From positions 1 to 36,543 of the forward strand of contig JAUNDA010000006.1 in assembly GCA_030526295.1 (NCBI GenBank): a stretch of 36,543 nt of DNA, written 5' to 3'. The notes under the pieces were generated by a model. It did not search any database. It was not told the origin of the DNA and worked only from the letters and a program-made list of their open reading frames with translations. The stretch's first letter is position 1. Every line of letters starts with the position of its first letter. The translations under genes and the position numbers were made by a program. Positions 30,233 to 36,543 of the stretch are shown here, piece by piece. This DNA is from Eubacteriales bacterium (GTDB lineage: Bacteria > Bacillota > Clostridia > Lachnospirales > Lachnospiraceae).

Positions 30233-31483
30233 ATGAAATTGGAATATGGATTCGGAAAGACAACCGAGTATCTTGAGATAGAGGATAGCTGTCTTATAAA
30301 GGAGCTTATGTCAAATGAAATGGTTCATGAGCATAGAGGTGCAGAAGCCGTAGAGGTGGCTCTCGAAAACCCAATTGGAAAGGGAAAGCTCGAGGATTTA
30401 GTTAAGCCCGGCATGAAGGTGGCAATTGTAACCAGTGACATATCAAGGCCTCTTCCAAGCTACGACGTGCTTCCATCAGTCGTTAAAAGGCTCATTAAGG
30501 GCGGTGTAAGAAAAGAGGACATAACAGTTGTTTTCGCTCTTGGAAGCCACCGTAAGCATACAGAGGAGGAAAAGAAGCACCTTGCTGGCGAGGAGGTTTA
30601 TAACCTCGTTAAATGTGAGGACTCAACTGATTCTGGCTTTGTGCATATGGGTGAGACATCACATGGCACACCAGTGGATGTAACAAGGACTGTGGCTGAG
30701 GCTGATTTTAAGATATGCCTTGGAAACATCGAGTTCCACTACTTTGCAGGATACTCAGGAGGCTACAAGGCAATAATGCCAGGATGCTCAACAAAGGATG
30801 CAATCCAGGCAAACCATACGATGATGACTGACGACAGGTCATGTGCCGGAAATAACATCGATAACCCGCTGAGGCGTGACATCGACGAGGCAGGTGCAAT
30901 CTGCGGCGTTGACTATATCGTTAATGCCGTGCTCGATGAGCATAAGAAAATTGTATACGCTGTTGCTGGTGACCCCGTGGAGGCTCATAAGGTAGGCTGC
31001 AGCTACCTTGACAAAATGTACCGCTGCGAAATCCCACAGAGGGCTGACATAGTCGTAGTAAGCCAGGGAGGAGCACCAAAGGACGCTAACCTCTACCAGA
31101 CACAGAAGGCACTCGATAACTCAAAGCATGCGGTTAAGGACGGCGGTTCGATCATCCTTATCGGTGAATGTGGTGAGGGCTTTGGAAGTGCGATATTTGA
31201 GGAGTGGCTAAGGGCAGCTAAGAGCCCTGATGAGCTTGTCGAGAGAATTAACCGCGAGTTTAAGCTCGGAGGCCACAAGGCAGCCGCAATCGGAATGGTT
31301 GAGCAGAAGGCAACAATCTACCTCGTATCAAAGATGCCTGAGGAAACTGTCAGGGACATCTTCATGGTTCCGTGCAAATCCGTCCAGGAGGCATATGACA
31401 TGATTATTGCAAAGAAGGGCAAGGGACAGACGGTTATTTCAATGCCATTTGGAGGCGCAACACTGCCGATTGTCAGGGTATGA
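30233..31483 (+). CDS. larA: LarA-family (nickel-dependent lactate racemase-like) enzyme
   Basis: A 416-residue protein of the LarA family. Conserved elements: TSDISRPLPSYDVLP (about 67), GSHRKHTEEE with His106, and HYFAGYSGGYKAIMPGC with His169 and Lys179, whose 10-residue spacing matches His174/Lys184 of LarA, where the lysine carries the nickel-pincer (NPN) cofactor. The substrate may be lactate or another 2-hydroxyacid. The genes for cofactor synthesis (larB, larC, larE) are not in the window. The start at 30233 was chosen (AAAGGA 11 bases upstream); a longer in-frame start at 30149 would lie within the minus-strand tRNA gene. No convincing + strand promoter was found. Confidence 0.85.
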   Translation: MKLEYGFGKTTEYLEIEDSCLIKELMSNEMVHEHRGAEAVEVALENPIGKGKLEDLVKPGMKVAIVTSDISRPLPSYDVLPSVVKRLIKGGVRKEDITVVFALGSHRKHTEEEKKHLAGEEVYNLVKCEDSTDSGFVHMGETSHGTPVDVTRTVAEADFKICLGNIEFHYFAGYSGGYKAIMPGCSTKDAIQANHTMMTDDRSCAGNNIDNPLRRDIDEAGAICGVDYIVNAVLDEHKKIVYAVAGDPVEAHKVGCSYLDKMYRCEIPQRADIVVVSQGGAPKDANLYQTQKALDNSKHAVKDGGSIILIGECGEGFGSAIFEEWLRAAKSPDELVERINREFKLGGHKAAAIGMVEQKATIYLVSKMPEETVRDIFMVPCKSVQEAYDMIIAKKGKGQTVISMPFGGATLPIVRV

Positions 31484-31500
31484 AAATACAATCTAAATAC

Positions 31501-31529
31501 TTTAAAAATGTTTAGAAAAGGATTATAAT
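31501..31529 (+). promoter_or_regulatory. Promoter of the malic enzyme gene
   Basis: TTTAAA (31501-31506), a 17-base spacer and consensus TATAAT (31524-31529), 17 bases after the larA stop. Confidence 0.65.
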
Positions 31530-31573
31530 TGCTCTATGTGTCCAAATACAAAAACATGGGAGGAAGCATAAAA

Positions 31574-32752
31574 ATGAATTATGCAGAGGAATCATTAAAG
31601 AAGCACTATGAATGGAAGGGAAAGATTGAGGTTGTAGCAACTGTTCCCGTTGAAACAAAGGACGATTTAAGCCTTGCATACACACCAGGTGTAGCAGAGC
31701 CGTGTCTTGAGATTCAGAAGGACGTTGACAAGTCATACGAGCTTACACGCCGTCACAACCTATGTGCAGTTATCACGGACGGAACAGCAGTTCTCGGTCT
31801 TGGTGACATCGGTCCGGAGGCAGGAATGCCTGTAATGGAAGGAAAGTGTGTTCTTTTCAAGTCATTCGGTGATGTTGATGCATTCCCGCTTTGTGTAAAG
31901 AGTAAGGATGTTGATGAAATCGTTAACACAATCGCAATGATTTCAGGCTCATTCGGAGGAATTAACCTCGAGGATATCGCAGCTCCAAGATGCTTCGAAA
32001 TCGAGAGAAAGCTTAAGGAGAGATGTGACATTCCGATTTTCCACGACGACCAGCACGGTACAGCAGTTATCACACTTGCAGGTCTTATCAATGCATTAAA
32101 GGTAGTTGGTAAGAAGAAGGAGGACGTAAAGATCGTTACCTCTGGTGCAGGCGCTGCAGCAATCGCCATCGTAAAGCTTCTTCTTTCATACGGCTTTAAG
32201 AACGTTGTAATGTGCGACAGAAAGGGCGCTATTTACAAGGGACGTGAGGGCCTTAACTGGATTAAGGAGGAAATGGCTGAGGTTACTAACCAGAACTGCG
32301 AGAAGGGCTCACTTGCTGATGTTATCGCAGGTGCAGACGTATTCGTAGGTGTTTCAGCTCCTGGAACAGTTACAAAGGACATGGTTAAGTCAATGGCTAA
32401 GGATGCGATCGTTTTCGCATGCGCAAACCCGACTCCTGAGATCTTCCCTGAGGAGGCTAAGGAGGCAGGTGCAGCCGTTATTTCTACAGGACGTTCAGAT
32501 TATCCGAACCAGATTAACAACGTACTTGCATTCCCAGGTATCTTCAGAGGCACCTTCGATGTAAGGGCTAAGGACATCAATGAGGATATGAAGATGGCAG
32601 CTTCACTCGCTCTTGCAAACCTCATCACAGACGAGGAGCTTTCAGCTGATTACATCATCCCGAAGGCATTCGACAAGAGAGTAGGCCCGACAGTTGCAAA
32701 GGCAGTTGCAGAGGCAGCCATCAAGTCAGGCGTAGCAAGAATTAATAAGTGA
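31574..32752 (+). CDS. Malic enzyme (oxaloacetate-decarboxylating malate dehydrogenase)
   Basis: A 392-residue short-type malic enzyme that oxidatively decarboxylates malate to pyruvate. Diagnostic segments: [71 protein letters not shown] and the dinucleotide-binding [16 protein letters not shown] (about 188-203). The length fits the B. subtilis YtsJ type and lacks the PTA domain of long MaeB proteins. ATG 31574 is preferred over an upstream in-frame TTG (31529) because GGGAGGA lies 9 bases before it. Cofactor preference (NAD or NADP) is not settled. Confidence 0.94.
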   Translation: MNYAEESLKKHYEWKGKIEVVATVPVETKDDLSLAYTPGVAEPCLEIQKDVDKSYELTRRHNLCAVITDGTAVLGLGDIGPEAGMPVMEGKCVLFKSFGDVDAFPLCVKSKDVDEIVNTIAMISGSFGGINLEDIAAPRCFEIERKLKERCDIPIFHDDQHGTAVITLAGLINALKVVGKKKEDVKIVTSGAGAAAIAIVKLLLSYGFKNVVMCDRKGAIYKGREGLNWIKEEMAEVTNQNCEKGSLADVIAGADVFVGVSAPGTVTKDMVKSMAKDAIVFACANPTPEIFPEEAKEAGAAVISTGRSDYPNQINNVLAFPGIFRGTFDVRAKDINEDMKMAASLALANLITDEELSADYIIPKAFDKRVGPTVAKAVAEAAIKSGVARINK

Positions 32753-32762
32753 TATAAGATAT

Positions 32763-32784
32763 CCGGACTCTTTCCGGAGTCCGG
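32763..32784 (+). terminator. Hairpin after the malic enzyme gene
   Basis: CCGGACTC / GAGTCCGG (8 bp, 6-base loop) without a good U tract; a weak terminator or mRNA 3'-end stabiliser before the transketolase genes. Confidence 0.55.
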
Positions 32785-32808
32785 GCATCATTAATTAAGG
32801 AGATTATT

Positions 32809-33642
32809 ATGGATAACAAGAAATTAGCTTTAGAAGCTGCAAAGGCCAGACTGCTCGCAGTTACTATGGTCCATGATGCTGCTTCAGGTCATCCGGGCGG
32901 ATCACTTTCATGCCTTGATGCACTTACCTATCTCTATTTCGAAGAGATGAATGTTGATGTCAAGAACCCGCACTGGGAGGACAGAGACCGTTTCGTAATG
33001 TCAAAGGGTCACTGCTCACCGGCAGTTTATCCGGTTCTCGCACTTCGCGGCTTCTTCCCGACAGAGGACCTCAAGATGTTCCGCCGCATCGACGGACATA
33101 TGTCAGGACACGTTGAGATGAAGTACAACCCGGGCGTTGACATGTCAACAGGTTCACTCGGACAGGGAATCTCAACTGCAGTCGGAATGGCACTTGCAGG
33201 AAAGGTTGCAAAGAAGGATTACAGGGTATATTCAATCCTCGGCGACGGTGAGGTTGCAGAGGGACAGGTTTGGGAAGCTATGATGGCTGCAAACAAGTAT
33301 CAGCTTGATAATCTCTGTGCACTCGTAGACGTTAACGGTCTCCAGATTGATGGAAAGACAAGCGACGTTATGCCGACAGAGCCGCTCGACAAGAAGTTCG
33401 AGGCATTTGGATGGCATGTTGTTAAGTGCGACGGCCATGATTTCGATTCATTAAGAGCTGCATACGCAGAGGCTAAGGCAACAAAGGGACAGCCTACAAT
33501 GATCCTTGCAAAGACTGTTAAGGGTAAGGGCGTAAGCTTCATGGAGAACAACGCCGGCTGGCACGGAAAGGCTCCTAACGATGAGCAGTTTGCTCAGGCA
33601 ACAGAAGAGCTTGAGAAAGTTATTAAGGAACTGGAGGGTTAA
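32809..33642 (+). CDS. Transketolase, N-terminal subunit
   Basis: A 277-residue thiamine-diphosphate-binding subunit. HPGGSLSCLDALTYLYF and the diphosphate/Mg-binding GDGEVAEGQVWEAMMAANKYQLDN are clear, followed by VDVNGLQIDG. The transketolase is split into two genes, the second starting 2 bases after this stop. The pair transfers two-carbon units in the non-oxidative pentose phosphate pathway. AAGGAG precedes the ATG by 8 bases. Confidence 0.94.
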   Translation: MDNKKLALEAAKARLLAVTMVHDAASGHPGGSLSCLDALTYLYFEEMNVDVKNPHWEDRDRFVMSKGHCSPAVYPVLALRGFFPTEDLKMFRRIDGHMSGHVEMKYNPGVDMSTGSLGQGISTAVGMALAGKVAKKDYRVYSILGDGEVAEGQVWEAMMAANKYQLDNLCALVDVNGLQIDGKTSDVMPTEPLDKKFEAFGWHVVKCDGHDFDSLRAAYAEAKATKGQPTMILAKTVKGKGVSFMENNAGWHGKAPNDEQFAQATEELEKVIKELEG

Positions 33643-33644
33643 TC

Positions 33645-34592
33645 ATGGGAGAGAAAATTGCTACAAGAGAAGCCTATGGTAAGGCTCTCGCTGCTATGGC
33701 AGCTAAGGATGAGAAGCTCGTATGTTTCGAGGCTGACCTTGCAGGTGCTACAATGACAAAGTTTTTCCAGGCAGCTTGTCCTGAGAGATTCTTCGATATG
33801 GGTATCGCAGAGGGCGATATGGTAGGCGTTGCAGCCGGTATGGCTACATGCGGCTTTAAGCCTTTCGTTAACTCATTCGCAATGTTCTCAGCAGGCCGTG
33901 CATGGGAGCAGGTAAGAAACTCAGTTTGCTATCCTGGCCTTAATGTTAAGGTTGTTGGTTCACACGGTGGACTTTCAGTAGGTGAGGACGGTGCTACACA
34001 CCAGTGTATCGAGGATTTCGCAATCATGCGCGTTATCCCTGGAATGACAGTTCTCTGCCCATGTGACGGATATGAGATGGAGAAGGCTGTTGAGGCACTT
34101 CTTGACTATGAGGGACCTGCATACATGAGACTCGGACGTCTTGCTGTTGAGACAGTTACAGACGAGATTCCTGGCTACAAGTTCGAAATCGGCAAGGGTA
34201 TCACTCTTAGGGACGGTAATGACGTTACAATCATCGCTACAGGCATGAACGTTCAGATGGCTCTTAAGGCAGCTGAAATCCTTAAGGAAGAGGGAATCGA
34301 CGCAAGAATCGTTGACATGCATACAATTAAGCCGCTCGACACTGAGCTCGTTCTTAAGTGTGCTAAGGAGACAGGCGCAATCGTTACAACAGAGGAAGCT
34401 AACGTAATCGGCGGCCTTGGTGCAGCTGTTTCAGAGTTCCTTTGCGAGAATTATCCGGTACCTGTTGTTAAGCACGGTGTAAACGATGAGTTTGGTCGTT
34501 CAGGTAAGGCTCCTGCAGTTCTTGAGGCTTATGGCATCACTGCAGAGGAGATTGCAAAGAAAGCTAAGGAAGCTATTGCAAAAAAGGCTTGA
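33645..34592 (+). CDS. Transketolase, C-terminal subunit
   Basis: A 315-residue protein with the pyrimidine-binding domain, whose essential Glu lies in FDMGIAEGDMVGVAAGMA, and the C-terminal transketolase domain (DARIVDMHTIKPLD, TTEEANVIGGLGAAVSEFL). It completes the active site of the N-terminal subunit encoded immediately upstream. The arrangement also resembles the two halves of DXS and of pyruvate dehydrogenase E1, but the pair of lengths (277 and 315) and the motifs fit split transketolase. The rpsU promoter begins at its last codons. Confidence 0.94.
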   Translation: MGEKIATREAYGKALAAMAAKDEKLVCFEADLAGATMTKFFQAACPERFFDMGIAEGDMVGVAAGMATCGFKPFVNSFAMFSAGRAWEQVRNSVCYPGLNVKVVGSHGGLSVGEDGATHQCIEDFAIMRVIPGMTVLCPCDGYEMEKAVEALLDYEGPAYMRLGRLAVETVTDEIPGYKFEIGKGITLRDGNDVTIIATGMNVQMALKAAEILKEEGIDARIVDMHTIKPLDTELVLKCAKETGAIVTTEEANVIGGLGAAVSEFLCENYPVPVVKHGVNDEFGRSGKAPAVLEAYGITAEEIAKKAKEAIAKKA

Positions 34593-34617
34593 ATTTAAAC
34601 GCGTGATGTGTTAAAAT
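34589..34617 (+). promoter_or_regulatory. Promoter of rpsU-phoH-ybeY
   Basis: TTGAAT (34589-34594), a 17-base spacer and TAAAAT (34612-34617) with an upstream TG (extended -10). It overlaps the stop codon of the transketolase gene. Confidence 0.7.
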
Positions 34618-34623
34618 TCGGAA

Positions 34624-34699
34624 TAGTGCAAGTTAACCCCGCACTTTACGCAGCCGTAAGAGATTACAAATTTTGCTGCCGGAGGGAGGTTAGGGGTCT
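34624..34699 (+). promoter_or_regulatory. Untranslated leader of rpsU
   Basis: About 75 bases. It contains the hairpin TTACG-cagc-CGTAA and a competing longer pairing of GCAGC with GCTGC nearer the ribosome binding site. It could be a ribosomal-protein autoregulatory leader; no known family was recognised. Confidence 0.35.
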
Positions 34700-34876
34700 T
34701 TGTCAAAGGTAATAGTTAATGCTAACGAATCACTCGATTCAGCACTCAGACGCTTCAAGAGAAATTGTGCCAAGGCTGGTATCCAGCAGGAAATCAGAAA
34801 GAGAGAGCACTACGAGAAGCCAAGCGTAAGACGTAAATTAAAGTCTGAAGCAGCGAGAAAGCGCAAATTCAATTAA
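34700..34876 (+). CDS. rpsU: 30S ribosomal protein S21, TTG start
   Basis: A 58-residue basic protein: [20 protein letters not shown] and [20 protein letters not shown] are the S21 hallmarks, and the length is standard. The start is TTG at 34700; GGAGGT (34685-34690) is 9 bases upstream and no ATG is available. S21 helps 30S recognise mRNA. A hairpin after the gene separates it partly from phoH. Confidence 0.96.
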   Translation: MSKVIVNANESLDSALRRFKRNCAKAGIQQEIRKREHYEKPSVRRKLKSEAARKRKFN

Positions 34877-34883
34877 TATCACC

Positions 34884-34923
34884 CATAGCCTCAACTTGTC
34901 ATAAGTTGGGGCTATGCTTTATT
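34884..34923 (+). terminator. Hairpin after rpsU
   Basis: CATAGCC-t-CAACT pairs with AAGTTG-g-GGCTATG around a short loop; the following ctttatta is only moderately U-rich. Probably a partial terminator that sets a lower level of phoH/ybeY than rpsU. Confidence 0.7.
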
Positions 34924-34936
34924 AGAGGGAAAATAA

Positions 34937-35941
34937 TTGACAGAATTAAATAAAGAAATCAATCTGGAATATATCAGGAGCATTTTCGGATCGGGAGACA
35001 GATATCTTAAGAAGCTTGAGAAGGGTCTCGGAGTTGATATTCTGGAACGAAACGGAGCTGTTAAAATAACCGGAGATGAGAAAGAAGTCGAAAAGGCTGC
35101 CGGAGTTCTTGACAGTCTCGTTTTGCTGTGTGAAAAAGGCGAGGATATTACAGAGCAACAGATTAATTACATTTTAAATTTGAGTGAAACAGGCCACGAA
35201 AAGGATATCGTTGAGCTTGATAATGACATAATAACAAGAACCGTGCAGGGTAAGCCGGTTAAGCCTAAAACCGCAGGACAAAAGGAATATGTAGACCTCA
35301 TTAGAAGCCGCATGATTACCTTTGGTATAGGACCAGCTGGTACCGGTAAGACATACCTTGCGATGGCAATGGCAGTTAAGGCCTTTAAGAACGAAGAGGT
35401 TTCAAGAATCATCCTCACACGTCCGGCAATCGAGGCAGGTGAGAAGCTTGGCTTCCTCCCGGGTGACCTTCAGCAAAAGATTGACCCGTACCTAAGGCCT
35501 CTTTATGATGCACTTTACACAATCATGGGAGCTGAAAGCTACCAGGCAAATGCCGAGAAGGGACTTATTGAGGTTGCGCCCCTTGCATACATGAGGGGAC
35601 GTACACTTGACAATGCCTTCATCATCCTCGATGAGGCACAGAACTGTACACAGGCACAGATGAAAATGTTCCTTACACGTGTTGGCTTTGGCTCGAAGGT
35701 TGTAATTACGGGTGACCTTACGCAGAAGGACCTCGACTCTAAGGAGGTTTCAGGACTTGAGGCCGCAAAGAAAATTCTTCGTGACATCGATGAAATCGGC
35801 TTTGCAGAGCTTACAAGCGTCGACGTAGTAAGACATCCGCTTGTACAAAAGATTGTCAACGCATACGAAAAATACGAGGCAAGAAAGAGTCAGCCTCCAA
35901 AAGAGGGAAACTTTAAGAAGTTCTATGACAATAAACATTGA
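34937..35941 (+). CDS. phoH: PhoH-family ATPase
   Basis: A 334-residue PhoH/YbeZ protein. The N-terminal ~110 residues are a KH-like RNA-binding region, followed by the P-loop domain with Walker A GPAGTGKT (about 132-139), RPAIEAGEKLGFLPGDLQQK, and Walker B DEAQN (about 231-235) with GDLTQKDL. It is an ATPase linked to RNA metabolism and normally paired with YbeY, as here (17-base overlap). TTG 34937 is the start, with AGAGGGA upstream. Confidence 0.95.
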   Translation: MTELNKEINLEYIRSIFGSGDRYLKKLEKGLGVDILERNGAVKITGDEKEVEKAAGVLDSLVLLCEKGEDITEQQINYILNLSETGHEKDIVELDNDIITRTVQGKPVKPKTAGQKEYVDLIRSRMITFGIGPAGTGKTYLAMAMAVKAFKNEEVSRIILTRPAIEAGEKLGFLPGDLQQKIDPYLRPLYDALYTIMGAESYQANAEKGLIEVAPLAYMRGRTLDNAFIILDEAQNCTQAQMKMFLTRVGFGSKVVITGDLTQKDLDSKEVSGLEAAKKILRDIDEIGFAELTSVDVVRHPLVQKIVNAYEKYEARKSQPPKEGNFKKFYDNKH

Positions 35942-36437
35942 AAACGAATCAATACACTCAGATGAATTTGAAGTAAGCTTAAGCAAGACTTATGAGGAGA
36001 TTATCGAGGAGGTCATTATCGACGCACTCGACTACGAGGAGTGCCCGTATGAGGCAGCCGTTGAGGTGCTTTTAACTGATGACAGTGAAATCCACGAGAT
36101 AAACCTTGAGCAGCGTGAAATCGACCGCGCCACAGATGTACTTAGCTTTCCGATGGTTGATTATGACGAGGCAGGTAGCTTCGATGGCTTTGACGACAGG
36201 TACGAGCTTTTCGATCCCGACTCAGGCGAACTCATGCTCGGGGATATCGTAATCTCCGTTGAGCACGTCTTAAGCCAGGCACGCGAGTACGGCCACAGCA
36301 CTGACCGCGAGCTTGCATTCCTTATTGCACACAGCATGCTTCACCTCATGGGCTATGACCACATGGAGGACGAAGAGCGTGCTGAAATGGAAAGGAAACA
36401 GGAAGAGATACTTTTAATTCATGGGTACACAAGGTAA
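35925..36437 (+). CDS. ybeY: Endoribonuclease YbeY (rRNA maturation factor)
   Basis: A 170-residue metalloprotein of the UPF0054 family. The zinc-binding motif is HSMLHLMGYDH with His136, His140 and His146. ATDVLSFPM is also conserved. It takes part in 16S rRNA 3'-end processing and ribosome quality control. ATG 35925 overlaps phoH by 17 bases. A longer in-frame start (35841) would lie deep in phoH and add residues the family lacks. The next gene overlaps its end by 17 bases. Confidence 0.95.
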   Translation: MTINIENESIHSDEFEVSLSKTYEEIIEEVIIDALDYEECPYEAAVEVLLTDDSEIHEINLEQREIDRATDVLSFPMVDYDEAGSFDGFDDRYELFDPDSGELMLGDIVISVEHVLSQAREYGHSTDRELAFLIAHSMLHLMGYDHMEDEERAEMERKQEEILLIHGYTR

Positions 36438-36543
36438 GACCAAAAAACATAATTTCCTGGTGCAGGGCTCGCTTCTTGCGATTGCGGGTATTCTTTGCCG
36501 TATCATCGGCATGCTTTACAGAATGCCCCTCATCGACATCATC
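36421..36543 (+). CDS. Polysaccharide/lipid flippase (SpoVB/MurJ-like), N-terminal part
   Basis: The first 41 codons of a gene that runs off the window. The start is ATG 36421, inside the end of ybeY. GKTKKHNFLVQGSLLAIAGI followed by LCRIIGMLYRMPLIDII is the typical N-terminus and first membrane helix of MATE-like oligosaccharide flippases of the SpoVB/MurJ type. Such proteins move lipid-linked wall precursors across the membrane. Only one helix is visible, so the subfamily is uncertain. Confidence 0.75.
   Translation, partial: MGTQGKTKKHNFLVQGSLLAIAGILCRIIGMLYRMPLIDII

Overview
The window looks like a chromosomal stretch of a Gram-positive Clostridia member, most likely Lachnospiraceae. This rests on gene content (TGS-less ThrRS, split transketolase, BMP-type nucleoside ABC transporter, PhoH/YbeY cluster), strong purine-rich ribosome binding sites, frequent TTG starts, sigma-A type promoters (TTGACA-N17-TATAAT) and U-tailed intrinsic terminators. 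Every protein gene is on the + strand; the only clear minus-strand gene is a tRNA-Pro.

Layout. 1-800: the end of an S1-domain protein and a small CYTH-domain phosphohydrolase gene. 830-6690: a proteostasis/translation operon, tig-clpP-clpX-ysxC-thrS, closed by a strong terminator. 6825-9335: a membrane-anchored clostripain-like (C11) protease. 9343-10649: infC-rpmI-rplT behind a promoter and an attenuated leader; infC starts at a rare AUA codon. 10712-15850: a guanine-class purine riboswitch and terminator controlling a BMP-family nucleoside ABC transporter (lipoprotein, double ATPase, two permeases). 15857-20796: pnp, an exported M14 carboxypeptidase and gltX. 20796-24815: a more AT-rich accessory stretch with a UvrD-like helicase gene broken by a frameshift and lacking most of its 2B region, a SAM methyltransferase, a 760-base non-coding region with a cluster of TGACTGCA repeats, and an OmpR-type response regulator. 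24816-26339: its likely partner histidine kinase. 26362-30191: tRNA-Pro(UGG), an unassigned structured RNA of about 365 nt, a YtxH-like small protein, alaS, and a minus-strand tRNA-Pro(GGG). 30233-34592: a LarA-family enzyme, malic enzyme and a two-gene transketolase. 34589-36543: rpsU (TTG start), phoH, ybeY and the start of a polysaccharide/lipid flippase gene.

How it fits together. Most of the window is housekeeping: protein folding and degradation, ribosome assembly, tRNA charging, RNA turnover and central carbon metabolism. Regulation is mainly at the RNA level: the riboswitch, the infC leader, a leader hairpin before pnp, and several places where a terminator hairpin for one operon lies on top of the promoter of the next. 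The least explained parts are the structured RNA at 26511-26876 between tRNA-Pro and the ytxH-like/alaS genes, and the compensating inverted-repeat cluster at 23371-23618 ahead of the two-component system. All assignments come from reading the sequence; no database search or folding program was run.
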